Assembly: GCA_903903635.1 (NCBI GenBank)
Contig: CAIUZK010000195.1
Span: 1-47,046 of the forward strand
Source of the DNA: an uncultured Bacteroidota bacterium
Lineage (GTDB): Bacteria > Bacteroidota > Bacteroidia > Chitinophagales > Chitinophagaceae
Direction: 5' to 3'
Length of the DNA stretch: 47,046 nt
This document shows, piece by piece, positions 1 through 8,271 of the stretch. Every line of letters begins with the position of its first letter. Within the stretch, counting starts at the first letter, position 1. A program made the position numbers and the translations under genes. A model generated the notes under the pieces. It searched no databases, was not told where the DNA came from, and saw nothing but the letters and a program-made list of their open reading frames with translations.

Positions 1-130
1 ACTAATGGTTCGTAAAACAACTGAGCACTCAACTATTTTAGAGGGGTCACTTTACCGTGGAAAAGGAGGGTCACTTTGCCGCGGAATGGTGGGGTCACCT
101 TCGCGCGGAATTAGGGGGTCACTATCCGCG
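1..130. mobile_element. Probable end of an IS21-family-like insertion sequence (partial, cut by the window edge)
   Basis: GGGTCAC occurs at 44-50, 68-74, 92-98 and 116-122, an exact 24-bp period. The first three are followed by a variant of TTTGCCGCGGAA and the last by the degraded form TATCCGCG. Multiple short direct repeats at each terminus, with GGGTCAC-like cores, are typical of IS21-family elements in Bacteroidota. The repeats run straight into the coding frame of the neighbouring beta-propeller gene and supply its last codons and stop. No transposase or helper ATPase gene is visible, so they would have to lie to the left of the window. The exact element boundary and any target-site duplication cannot be set from this end alone. 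The family assignment is inference from the repeat pattern. Confidence 0.55.
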
Positions 131-1517
131 TATTATCCACTAACCTCAATGTATCAGTTCCAACAATAAATGGAGTATGCTGATAATCCCCACCGACGTA
201 AAGATTACCTCTGTTATCTAAAGTTATGGCATTAAGATCATCACCTCCAGCAGTTAAAGATGCAGCGTTAATGAGGGTTCCCGAAGTGTCATATTCAGCA
301 ATAAACAATGGCTCAGTATCAGATACGGACCCTGACATGTCCCCGCTGATCCATATATTTGAGCAATTATCTACAGTCACACAGCGGGTATTTAGACCAT
401 ATATTGCACCAGTTAGTGATCGTCCCCATATCGCATTACCAATAGTATCAAATTTCAGGATATAGTTCACTGTATGGGGTAGAAGTATGTAGGGCATTGT
501 TAAAGACCCAAATGTCAAAGTGTCCTTATATCCGCCTACCATATAAGCATTGCCATAGTTATCAGTAGCTAATCCACTCACCAAATCAAAGGAGTTCCCA
601 GGTGAGCTTTTAGCCCATAGTGGAGTTCCATACCGGTCAAACTTTGCAATATACAGATAGGGAGTATTACCCGCAGTTGGGTTAGTCAATGTACTGCCTG
701 CAATAATCATAGTATCCGATAAATAAGTTCCGGCTATGTAAATCTCTCCATTATTTGTAGGTGCTAAACCATAAATATAGTCATCACTTTCCCCACCAAA
801 ACTTTTTGCCCAAATTACTGTTCCAGATGTATCATATTTTGCAAAAAAAACATCACATGTACTTGTGTCTGTGCTGGAATTAGTTAATGTTGTGGTTCCA
901 ACGGTTATACCAAAGCCATTAAATACCCCTGATAGATAAAGGTTGTCCGACTTGTCTATATTTAGTCCCCCCGGAGATACATCAGCAAACGCATATACAC
1001 TAGACTGAACCGCAACATTTTTCATCCAAAGTACGCTTCCAAATGAATTTATTTTAGCCAAAAAGTAATTATTTGAAGTGAAAGATGGATTGAATATTGA
1101 GCAAACACCTAAAGTTAGTGTGCCGTAGTCATATCCCCCAAATAAATACAAATTACCGCATTGATCGGCAACTAAATTTATCATGAATGCTGCACTACCT
1201 TGAGTTCCTATTGCCCACCTATAGTTCCCATTGGAGTCTGTACTAACTACAATAACCTGATCGAGTATTGTATTAGGTATAGTATCTGATCCCCAAACAG
1301 TATAGCTTGCCGTATAAATACCGCTGACATTAGAAATCATAGAAGTTGCATAGACATTTCCACTCGCATCGACTGTAATTGGCCAGGCTTCGGCTACTCG
1401 ATTTGGGTTGAAGCTTCCTTTTGCCCATTTCCATACCTGTCCATAGGAATTAAGAGTAGAAAATAAGGTAAAACAAAAGATAAGTGTAGGCAGTAAGTGT
1501 TTATATATCCATTTCAT
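111..1517 (-). CDS. Secreted SBBP-type beta-propeller protein, C-terminally truncated by the IS end
   Basis: This is a 468-residue exported protein with an N-terminal signal peptide ending near NSYGQ (about residue 27). The body has recurring beta-propeller strands with IWAKS/LWAKS/LWMKN tryptophan motifs followed by DxxGNxYxxG(x)Y strands at roughly 50-70 residue intervals. These are typical of SBBP (seven-bladed beta-propeller) repeats in Bacteroidota. Such proteins usually continue into further domains and a T9SS sorting domain. Here the frame passes from native sequence (GTDTLRLVDN) into the IS-like repeats, which encode the last residues IVTP and the TAA stop. The product is therefore probably a truncated remnant lacking its export/anchoring tail. 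The start is supported by the signal peptide directly after it. Function is unknown; surface or extracellular binding is a guess. Confidence 0.7.
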   Translation of the reverse strand: MKWIYKHLLPTLIFCFTLFSTLNSYGQVWKWAKGSFNPNRVAEAWPITVDASGNVYATSMISNVSGIYTASYTVWGSDTIPNTILDQVIVVSTDSNGNYRWAIGTQGSAAFMINLVADQCGNLYLFGGYDYGTLTLGVCSIFNPSFTSNNYFLAKINSFGSVLWMKNVAVQSSVYAFADVSPGGLNIDKSDNLYLSGVFNGFGITVGTTTLTNSSTDTSTCDVFFAKYDTSGTVIWAKSFGGESDDYIYGLAPTNNGEIYIAGTYLSDTMIIAGSTLTNPTAGNTPYLYIAKFDRYGTPLWAKSSPGNSFDLVSGLATDNYGNAYMVGGYKDTLTFGSLTMPYILLPHTVNYILKFDTIGNAIWGRSLTGAIYGLNTRCVTVDNCSNIWISGDMSGSVSDTEPLFIAEYDTSGTLINAASLTAGGDDLNAITLDNRGNLYVGGDYQHTPFIVGTDTLRLVDNTRIVTP

Positions 1518-1972
1518 AGCTACATCTTATATGTTAAAGGTACCAGCTAATTCTAATTTAGTATTTATACAGCAACAATCATGCCAAATATTATTTAAGA
1601 TATCAATGCCTTTTATATTCATTTTCATATATATTATATGATATAATAAAGACATATAATTATTCAATTCAAAGTGCTATCCCTTCATCACTGAAACTTG
1701 CGTATGTTTCAATACCGCCTAACAGGATAAGGTCTTGTAATTTTAAGTATACACTAGGGCTAACAACAGCCTTATGTCCGCTACAATTGTTGTCATACCT
1801 ACCTCCAACTTAAGAGTAGAAATGGAGTTGAAGAAAGTTATCTTTGCCAACGAAAATACTTTTCACAAAGTAACTATCATTAATAAATAGTCCCCTGAGC
1901 CGTCCCCTAAAAAACAAAAAAGCTCTGAAATAAGCTACTATCAATGCTCTTCATAAATTTAAAAAAGTCCCT
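1518..1972. other. 455-bp AT-rich intergenic stretch without a clear gene
   Basis: No convincing complete gene is present. On the minus strand a 46-codon open stretch (1669-1809) without a start codon has a plausible composition (for example GGRYDNNC, LKLQDLILLGG, YASFSDEGIAL) and may be the tail of a decayed gene. The rest is AT-rich sequence. GTCCCCT occurs twice near 1891-1908, close to the aat stop codon, but forms no hairpin. Confidence 0.4.
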
Positions 1973-2623
1973 TCAGGGGTTCAGGGGTTTTATTTTCTCC
2001 AAAAACAACTCCCGCTCTATCATCCTCGCTCCCAGGCTTTCGAGGTGGGGGGTGTGTACCTGGCAGTCGATGAGTATGATACCGTTGGCTTGGAGTAGCT
2101 CTACCCATTTTATAAAGGCAAATTTACTGGCATTACTCACCCTGCTAAACATGCTTTCACCAAAAAAAATATTGCCCAGCAATACGCCATACAGGCCACC
2201 TACCAGTTCGCTACCCTGCCAGGCTTCGGCACTGTAGGCGAAACCCAGTTCGTGTAGCCGGGTATAGGCGTCTATAATTTCATCACTTATCCAGGTTCCC
2301 GGCTGGCCATCGCGCTTAATGGTACTGCAATTGGAAATAACAGTTACAAAATCATTATTTACCCCAAATTCAAAATCACCCCTTTTTATGATCTGCTTCA
2401 TGCTCTTGCTCACCTTCAGCTCATCGGGAAACAGTACAAACCGGGGATCGGGCGACCACCACAACGGAATTTCATCTTCATTGTACCATGGAAAAATACC
2501 ACTCTGATAGGCCAGCAACAGCCGCTCCACGCTCAGATCACCTCCGGCGGCAAGGAGTCCGTCGGGCATGGCTTCCGCCACTGGGGGAAACCATAAAGTA
2601 TCATCGAGCATATATACCGGCAT
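1973..2623 (-). CDS. aat: Leucyl/phenylalanyl-tRNA--protein transferase
   Basis: Aat transfers Leu or Phe from charged tRNA onto proteins with N-terminal Arg or Lys, creating N-degrons for the ClpS/ClpAP pathway in the cytoplasm. The 216-residue length fits the family (about 200-240). Diagnostic segments are FPP near residue 12, GLLAAGGDLSVERLLLAYQSGIFPW (about 22-46), the WWSPDPRFVLFP block (about 54-65), GTWISDEIIDAY, GGLYGVLLGNIFFGESMFS and the C-terminal LIDCQVHTPHLESLGARMI. Met1 or Met5 could start translation; both leave the domain intact. The gene is divergent from the glycosyltransferase at 2672, with 48 bp between the two starts, so their promoters must overlap in that gap. Confidence 0.95.
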   Translation of the reverse strand: MPVYMLDDTLWFPPVAEAMPDGLLAAGGDLSVERLLLAYQSGIFPWYNEDEIPLWWSPDPRFVLFPDELKVSKSMKQIIKRGDFEFGVNNDFVTVISNCSTIKRDGQPGTWISDEIIDAYTRLHELGFAYSAEAWQGSELVGGLYGVLLGNIFFGESMFSRVSNASKFAFIKWVELLQANGIILIDCQVHTPHLESLGARMIERELFLEKIKPLNP

Positions 2624-2671
2624 AAAATAAGTGTAAAACTATTTCATTCTTTATCTTTACCAATAACTTTT

Positions 2672-3922
2672 ATGCTCACGGATAAAAAGCTCAATATTTA
2701 TGTACCTGTAACGATCTTCCTGTTCATTACAGCGTTGCTGCCAGGATTGCCGGGCCTGTGGTTCGACAATCACGACTGCTGGGAGGCATGGGCGCACCAT
2801 ATACATACCAACGGGCTGCGGAATGCCTACGGCTCCACTACCGACTATATGCCCGTTTACCAGTATTTTCTGTGGGCATACGGCAAACTCATGGGCACCG
2901 AAAAAGCCATAACCGACAATATCCCCTTCCTGCGCTGCATCACTCTCGCATTCGACTTTTTGGGTATATGGGTGGTGTATAAATGGATAGATAAGAAAAC
3001 AACCTACTATGCCCTTATCGCATTATGCATCCTCAATATTGCCTATACCTACGATACCATTATCTGGGGGCAGATGGATGGCACGCTCTCGGCATTGGTA
3101 TTTTTAACCATCTATTTTGGCTGGAAAGGCAATAACCTGTGGAGCGCTATTTTCATGGTGCTGGCTTTCAACTTCAAGGTGCAGGCCATTATCATAGTAC
3201 CTGTGTGGGGTTTGCTGTTTATCAACAATTATCTGAATAACAGAACAATAAAGAACCTTATTTATCCTGTTACTTCAGCTATAATCTTACAAATACTGAT
3301 TCTGGCCCCCTTTATGACCGGACAATATAGTATTTCAAAAATATACGGAATAATACTTAACTCATTTCACAAATACCCTACCATTTCCATCAGGGCGGCT
3401 AATTGCTGGCAATGGTTTTTCACCGGAGTGCGCTTCGACAAACTGCTGTATGCCCCCGATTCTAATATCCTGGTGGCCGGTATTACCTTCAAGCAGGCGG
3501 GGCTCATGCTGTTTTTCATATCGTCATTTTTCACCCTGCTTCCTTCCATGATACTTGTTTCAAAAAATATAAAAACCGGCAATCCAAGGAAACAACTGAG
3601 CCGGGAACTTATCTGGGCCACAGGCGCCATGCTGTATATGCTTTTCTACTTTTTCAATACCGAGATCCATGAGCGGTACTGCCACCCGGCATTTATTTTC
3701 ATCACCGCGCTTGCTTTCTTTACCGGCGATTTTATTATATACATCCTGTTCAGCATAATGTACTTTACCACCCTGGAGTTCTCTATGCAGTTTCTGAAAC
3801 TGAATAATTATGAATCACTCTTATTTAACCTCAAGTTTCTTGCCACCATAAATGCATTTATAATACTATATCTGGCCACGAAAATTTACAAACATTACAG
3901 AATTTCGTTATTATCGACTTAG
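2672..3922 (+). CDS. GT-C fold multi-spanning membrane glycosyltransferase
   Basis: This is a 416-residue polytopic membrane protein with about ten hydrophobic segments. An N-terminal helix is followed by a polar loop (WFDNHDCWEAWAHHIHTNG, about residues 29-47) and YMPVYQYFLW. This layout matches the first extracytoplasmic loop of GT-C mannosyl/glucosyltransferases, where an acidic residue acts in catalysis. A late FNTEIHERYCHPAF segment (about residues 323-336) matches the HERY...P motif seen in polyprenyl-phosphate-sugar-dependent enzymes of the GT39/ALG6/GT87 type. The expected role is transfer of a sugar from a polyprenyl carrier on the periplasmic side of the inner membrane. Acceptor and sugar cannot be read from the sequence. 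It lies divergent from aat and 186 bp upstream of the E1 gene. Confidence 0.7.
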   Translation: MLTDKKLNIYVPVTIFLFITALLPGLPGLWFDNHDCWEAWAHHIHTNGLRNAYGSTTDYMPVYQYFLWAYGKLMGTEKAITDNIPFLRCITLAFDFLGIWVVYKWIDKKTTYYALIALCILNIAYTYDTIIWGQMDGTLSALVFLTIYFGWKGNNLWSAIFMVLAFNFKVQAIIIVPVWGLLFINNYLNNRTIKNLIYPVTSAIILQILILAPFMTGQYSISKIYGIILNSFHKYPTISIRAANCWQWFFTGVRFDKLLYAPDSNILVAGITFKQAGLMLFFISSFFTLLPSMILVSKNIKTGNPRKQLSRELIWATGAMLYMLFYFFNTEIHERYCHPAFIFITALAFFTGDFIIYILFSIMYFTTLEFSMQFLKLNNYESLLFNLKFLATINAFIILYLATKIYKHYRISLLST

Positions 3923-4068
3923 GGATAAATTTACATTATAATAATTTATTCGATTCAGGGACGATGAACAAGCACTTTAAAGCAGAAATAGCTGCGGATA
4001 ATCGTTGCTGATTTTGCCGAAAAAAAAACGAAGTAATTAACATTTGGGGTAATAGAAATCGGGCTTCG

Positions 4069-4102
4069 TTTCGCTACTTATCAACCTTTCAACTTACTTT
4101 TG
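4069..4102 (+). promoter_or_regulatory. Bacteroidota-type promoter of the E1 fusion gene
   Basis: TACTTTTG at 4095-4102 matches the TAnnTTTG -7 consensus exactly. TTTC at 4069-4072 lies 22 bp upstream in the place of the -33 TTTG box. The ATG is at 4109, only 6 bp after the -7 element, so the transcript would be leaderless or nearly so. An 8-bp inverted repeat (AAACGAAG at 4026-4033, CTTCGTTT at 4064-4071) overlaps the -33 region. The assignment rests on motif match only. Confidence 0.5.
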
Positions 4103-4108
4103 CGCCCA

Positions 4109-6163
4109 ATGCTATCGAGAGATTTATTGTTAAAGGCATACAGGCTGATGATGACCGCCCGCGCAATGGCGGAAATTTATGATGCAAACAGGCAGGTGTG
4201 CAAATATGTACACAGCACATCGAGAGGCCACGAAGCCATACAACTGGCTACAGGCTTCCTGCTGAAACCCTGCGACTATGTAAGCCCTTACTACCGCGAC
4301 GAGAGCATGATGCTGGGCATGGGATACCGCCCCTACGAAATGATGCTGCAGTTGCTGGCCCGTGGCGGAGACCCTTTTACCGGTGGCAGGGCTTATTACA
4401 ACCACCCCAATATCCGCAGAGAAGGTTTCCCCACTATAATACACCAAAGCAGCGCTACGGGTATGCAGGTTATACCTACTACGGGTGTGGCCCAGGGCAT
4501 ACAGTACAGGGAGCAAGAAAAACTATCTGTTTATCCCGATCCGCCGGTAACCATCTGCTCGCTGGGCGATGGCAGTGTGACCGAGGGTGAAGTGAGTGAG
4601 GCATTCCAGTTTGCCGTACTGAAGCAATTGCCTGTCATTTACCTGGTGCAGGATAACGACTGGGGTATATCGGTGAGCAGCGATGAGGCCCGCACCATGA
4701 ATGCCTACGAATATGCCGCCGGATTTAAAGGTCTGGAACGGGTACAGGTAAATGGCAGCGATTTTGCCGACTCGTACAAAACCATGGAGTACACCATTGA
4801 CTGGGTGCGCAAATATCGCAAACCTATCCTGGTGCATGCCAGGGTACCCCTGTTGGGCCACCATACCTCAGGGGTGCGCAAGGAATGGTACCGCAGTCCC
4901 GAGGACCTGGCCAAACATGCCGCCGATGATCCGGGACCAAAACTGCGTAAATTGCTGCTGGCCCAGAAAGGAATCAAAGCAGCCCAACTGGATGAAATAG
5001 AAGAAGAAGAAAGATTATATGTGCAGGCAGAGTTCGACCTGGCAGTTGCTGCCCCCGAGCCATCGCCCTCCACAGTTTCAGATTTCATATATACGCCTAC
5101 GCCTATAACCGAGGAGCGGGGCAACCGCTGTCCGGAGGGAAAGGATAAGGTGGTAATGGTAGATGCTGCCCTTCATGCCGTGGAAGAAATACTGCAGGAC
5201 TATCCCGAAGCGTTGTTTTATGGCCAGGATGTGGGCAAGCGCCTGGGGGGTGTTTTTCGCGAGGCAGCTACCCTGGCAGACAAATTTGGCGACAACAGGG
5301 TATTCAACACCGCTATACAGGAAGCCTACATAGTTGGCTCTACAGCAGGCATGAACGCCGTGGGACTTAAACCAATAGTTGAGGTGCAATTTGCCGATTA
5401 TATCTATCCGGGCATCAATCAGCTGGTAACCGAAATAAGTAAATCCTGCTACCTGAGTTGCGGCAAGTTCCCCGTTTCCATGATTCTAAGGGTTCCTATT
5501 GGCGCTTATGGCGGCGGCGGGCCCTACCATAGCGGAAGCGTTGAAAGCACCCTGGCAACCATCAAAGGAATCAAAATTGCCTACCCCAGCAATGCCGCCG
5601 ACATAAAAGGACTGATGAAGGCCGCGTTTTTCGATGGCAACCCCATTGTTATGCTGGAGCATAAGGGACTATACTGGAGTAAGGTACCCGGCACAGAAGA
5701 TGCCAAAACCGTTGAACCTGATCGCGACTATGTGCTGCCATTCGGCAAGGGCGCTGTTGTGCTTCAGGCCGATGAGGAGGCACAGGAAAACGGAGAAACG
5801 TTGTGTATCATTACCTATGGCATGGGGGTGTACTGGGCAAAGAATGCAGCCAAACAGCATCCCGGAATGGTAGAAATAATTGATATACGTACCATATACC
5901 CGCTAGATGAAGCGCTGATATATAATACAGTGAAAAAGCACGGCAAATGTATTGTGCTGACCGAGGAGCAACTCCGTAATTCATTTTGCGAGGCGCTGGC
6001 CGGCCGGATAGCCCAAAACTGTTTTCAACAACTCGATGCCCCAGTGGTTACCATTGGCGCCCTCGATCTGCCCTGCGTGCCCATGAATACCGGACTGGAA
6101 GCTGCCATGCTTCCCAATGCCGATAAAGTGGCTGAAAAAATAGGCGAATTGTTGAGGTGGTAG
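4109..6163 (+). CDS. 2-oxoacid dehydrogenase E1, alpha-beta fusion (branched-chain/pyruvate type)
   Basis: This thiamine-diphosphate-dependent E1 decarboxylates a 2-oxoacid (2-oxoisovalerate or a related acid) and passes the acyl group to the E2 lipoyl domain. The alpha half (about residues 1-320) carries the ThDP motif GDGSVTEGE (about 153) closing with QDN about 30 residues later, and the HTSGV loop. The beta half (about 345-684) has FYGQDVGKRLGGVFR, FADYIYPGINQLV, GAYGGGGPYHSG and the transketolase C-terminal EEQLRNSFCEAL region. A single 684-residue chain in place of two subunits is common in Bacteroidota. A TTG at 4100 would add three residues, but ATG 4109 is preferred because it follows the promoter and begins MLSRDLLL. 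No E2 or E3 gene is adjacent, so substrate choice between branched-chain and pyruvate cannot be settled. Confidence 0.9.
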   Translation: MLSRDLLLKAYRLMMTARAMAEIYDANRQVCKYVHSTSRGHEAIQLATGFLLKPCDYVSPYYRDESMMLGMGYRPYEMMLQLLARGGDPFTGGRAYYNHPNIRREGFPTIIHQSSATGMQVIPTTGVAQGIQYREQEKLSVYPDPPVTICSLGDGSVTEGEVSEAFQFAVLKQLPVIYLVQDNDWGISVSSDEARTMNAYEYAAGFKGLERVQVNGSDFADSYKTMEYTIDWVRKYRKPILVHARVPLLGHHTSGVRKEWYRSPEDLAKHAADDPGPKLRKLLLAQKGIKAAQLDEIEEEERLYVQAEFDLAVAAPEPSPSTVSDFIYTPTPITEERGNRCPEGKDKVVMVDAALHAVEEILQDYPEALFYGQDVGKRLGGVFREAATLADKFGDNRVFNTAIQEAYIVGSTAGMNAVGLKPIVEVQFADYIYPGINQLVTEISKSCYLSCGKFPVSMILRVPIGAYGGGGPYHSGSVESTLATIKGIKIAYPSNAADIKGLMKAAFFDGNPIVMLEHKGLYWSKVPGTEDAKTVEPDRDYVLPFGKGAVVLQADEEAQENGETLCIITYGMGVYWAKNAAKQHPGMVEIIDIRTIYPLDEALIYNTVKKHGKCIVLTEEQLRNSFCEALAGRIAQNCFQQLDAPVVTIGALDLPCVPMNTGLEAAMLPNADKVAEKIGELLRW

Positions 6164-6327
6164 CTGAGTAGAAAGATTTTAGTAGAAAGGAGAAAGGAGG
6201 GAGTAGAAAGCATATATTAAAAAGTAAAAACAATAATATATGTAATAAATGAATTGATATACAATAATTTGTAGTGCATTATTTCATGATCAACTTGAAT
6301 TAAAAATAAGAAAAACAGCAACTTAAA

Positions 6328-7068
6328 ATGCAACCTAAGACCATAATATTTCTCGGCACAAAACCCATCGGCTATGAATGCTTTTCCAACCTCGTAAGCC
6401 GGCAAAGTGCATTGAATATTGTTGTTGCAGGTCTACTTACACAAAGCAGAAAGGAGTTTGGGGAGCGTTTCGATCTTACATCCCTGGCGCTTGAACATAA
6501 TATCCCGGTCTTCAATTCCCTTGACGAAATACCTGAATGTGATATTATCTACTCTGTTCAATACCACAAGATTCTTAAAGAAGAGCATATTGGCAAAGCC
6601 AAGCAAATAGCAGTTAATTTACATATGGCCCCATTGCCGGAATACAGGGGAAGCAACCAGTTTTCTTTTGCATTGCTCGACCAGAAGACTGAATTCGGTA
6701 CCACCATCCATAAGATCGACCCGATGATAGACCATGGCGACATCCTGTTTCAGGAGCGCTTTCCTATCCCCGATCAGTGCTGGGTAAACGAATTGTACCA
6801 GCTCACGCATGTTGCATCAGTAAAATTGTTTATAGATTCATTGCAGGATATCGTCAACGGCCGGTACCACCCTATCCCGCAGGATGACCTGATAGCCGGT
6901 TATGGCACCAGTTTGCATTACCGCAAAGAGATGGCCGATCTTAAGCTTATAGACCTGGGCTGGGAAAAAGAAAAAATAGAGCGATATATCAGGGCTACCT
7001 CAATGCCCGGGTTTGAACCATCCTATTGTGTGGTAGATGGAAAGAAAATACCCCTCAACCCCGCCTAA
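6328..7068 (+). CDS. Formyltransferase-family protein, short (no C-terminal Fmt domain)
   Basis: This 246-residue protein has the formyltransferase fold of Fmt/PurN/ArnA. It has an N-terminal beta strand (KTIIFLGTKPIGYECF), an active-site core NLHMAPLPEYRGSNQFSFAL (about residues 95-115) with the Asn and His of the N-H-D triad, and IDPMIDHGDILFQ (about 131-143) supplying the Asp. The expected reaction is formyl transfer from N10-formyltetrahydrofolate to an amine. Fmt is normally about 310 residues with a C-terminal tRNA-binding beta-barrel. That domain is missing here, so a sugar-nucleotide or small-molecule N-formyltransferase is more likely than methionyl-tRNA formyltransferase. It follows the E1 gene by 164 bp and converges on ftsY. 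Confidence 0.7.
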   Translation: MQPKTIIFLGTKPIGYECFSNLVSRQSALNIVVAGLLTQSRKEFGERFDLTSLALEHNIPVFNSLDEIPECDIIYSVQYHKILKEEHIGKAKQIAVNLHMAPLPEYRGSNQFSFALLDQKTEFGTTIHKIDPMIDHGDILFQERFPIPDQCWVNELYQLTHVASVKLFIDSLQDIVNGRYHPIPQDDLIAGYGTSLHYRKEMADLKLIDLGWEKEKIERYIRATSMPGFEPSYCVVDGKKIPLNPA

Positions 7069-7116
7069 GGGTAAAATATTACACTTGCAATGAATGATGG
7101 GATCTTTGTACCGGTA

Positions 7117-8094
7117 TTATTTCTCCAGTGAGAACAAACTATCTACAAACTCCACTTTATTGAAAATCTGCAGATCTTCCATCCTTTCGCCTACACCTAT
7201 ATACTTAACCGGTATTTTGAACTGATTGGCAATGGCCAGTACTACCCCGCCCTTCGCGGTACCATCCAGCTTGGTAATGGCAATGGCGGTTACATCGGTG
7301 GCAGCGGTAAAATGTTTGGCCTGCTCCAGTGCATTCTGGCCTGTGCTGCCATCTAGTACCAGCAGCACCTCATGGGGTGCATCGGGCATTTTCTTTTTAA
7401 TAACCCGGTGAATCTTGCCTAGCTCATCCATCAGGTAAGCCTTGTTGTGCAGCCTGCCGGCAGTATCAATGATGATCACATCACTATCTCTTGCCATACC
7501 ACTTGCTACCGTATCAAAAGCCACCGAACTCGGATCGCTGCCCATTTCCTTTTTCACTATGGGCACACCCACCCTGTCGCTCCATATGGTGAGCTGGTCC
7601 ACTGCCGCTGCCCTGAAGGTATCGGCTGCGCCTAGGAGTACATTCTTGCCGTTCTTTTTAAAGTTGTAAGCCAGCTTGCCAATGGTGGTGGTTTTGCCCA
7701 CGCCATTTACACCCACAACAAGTATAACATATGGCTTTTTGCCTGCAGGAATATCAAAGGTGGCGAACTCATTACCGGGCGCGGCAGTGAGCATGCCCAT
7801 TATTTCCTCTTGAAGTATCCTGTTCAGCTCACTGGTTCCCAGATACTTATCTTTAGCAACACGTTTTTCAATACGATCTATGATAGCCACAGTAGTATCA
7901 ACACCCACATCAGCGCCAACAAGGGCATTTTCGACCTCATCCAGCACTTCCTCATCTACTTTATCCTTACCGGCAATAGCCTTGGTAAGCTTGGAGAAAA
8001 ACCCTTCTTTGGTCTTCTTCAGCCCCTCATCCAGTGCCTGCTTTTGTTCTGTCTGCTCTTTATTCCGCTTAAATAATTTATCGAATAAACCCAT
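7117..8094 (-). CDS. ftsY: Signal recognition particle receptor FtsY
   Basis: FtsY is the SRP receptor GTPase that docks ribosome-nascent-chain-SRP complexes at the inner membrane for co-translational insertion. The visible order is a short N-terminal region ([14 protein letters not shown]), a helical N domain, then the G domain with the P-loop [16 protein letters not shown] (about residue 125), [11 protein letters not shown], the [16 protein letters not shown] switch and [11 protein letters not shown]. The C-terminal [12 protein letters not shown] is diagnostic for FtsY. The protein is 325 residues and lacks the long acidic A domain of E. coli FtsY, as is usual outside enterobacteria. A frame start three codons upstream (8103) exists, but MGLFDKLF is the typical FtsY N-terminus. 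A TAnnTTTG element lies upstream. Confidence 0.96.
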   Translation of the reverse strand: MGLFDKLFKRNKEQTEQKQALDEGLKKTKEGFFSKLTKAIAGKDKVDEEVLDEVENALVGADVGVDTTVAIIDRIEKRVAKDKYLGTSELNRILQEEIMGMLTAAPGNEFATFDIPAGKKPYVILVVGVNGVGKTTTIGKLAYNFKKNGKNVLLGAADTFRAAAVDQLTIWSDRVGVPIVKKEMGSDPSSVAFDTVASGMARDSDVIIIDTAGRLHNKAYLMDELGKIHRVIKKKMPDAPHEVLLVLDGSTGQNALEQAKHFTAATDVTAIAITKLDGTAKGGVVLAIANQFKIPVKYIGVGERMEDLQIFNKVEFVDSLFSLEK

Positions 8095-8139
8095 GATGTA
8101 CAATTAATATTGAGAAGTCCCTGACTTTTCGCGAAGGTG

Positions 8140-8147
8140 CAAAATTA
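8140..8147 (-). promoter_or_regulatory. -7 promoter element upstream of ftsY
   Basis: Read on the minus strand this is TAATTTTG, an exact match to the Bacteroidota -7 consensus TAnnTTTG, lying about 45 bp before the ftsY start. No clear TTTG -33 box was found at the expected spacing. Motif evidence only. Confidence 0.4.
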
Positions 8148-8271
8148 GTGAAATATAATTGTCATTTTGAGATTATCATAGAAGACAACAATAGTTTATC
8201 ATCCGGAAGCAAAAATGAGGGAAAAAGGCGGTAAATTATTTGAAACAGATAATGAAGAAATAAATAAAGAT

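Noticed and set aside
4130-4516. 128-codon minus-strand frame inside the E1 gene
   Set aside because: It is the reverse of the ThDP-binding half of a clear E1 enzyme, and its His/Val/Ala-rich translation lacks protein character.
6166-6210. Three copies of AGTAGAAAG after the E1 stop codon
   Set aside because: The stretch is purine-rich with irregular spacing (about 14 and 21 bp) and no symmetry; it is probably low-complexity spacer.
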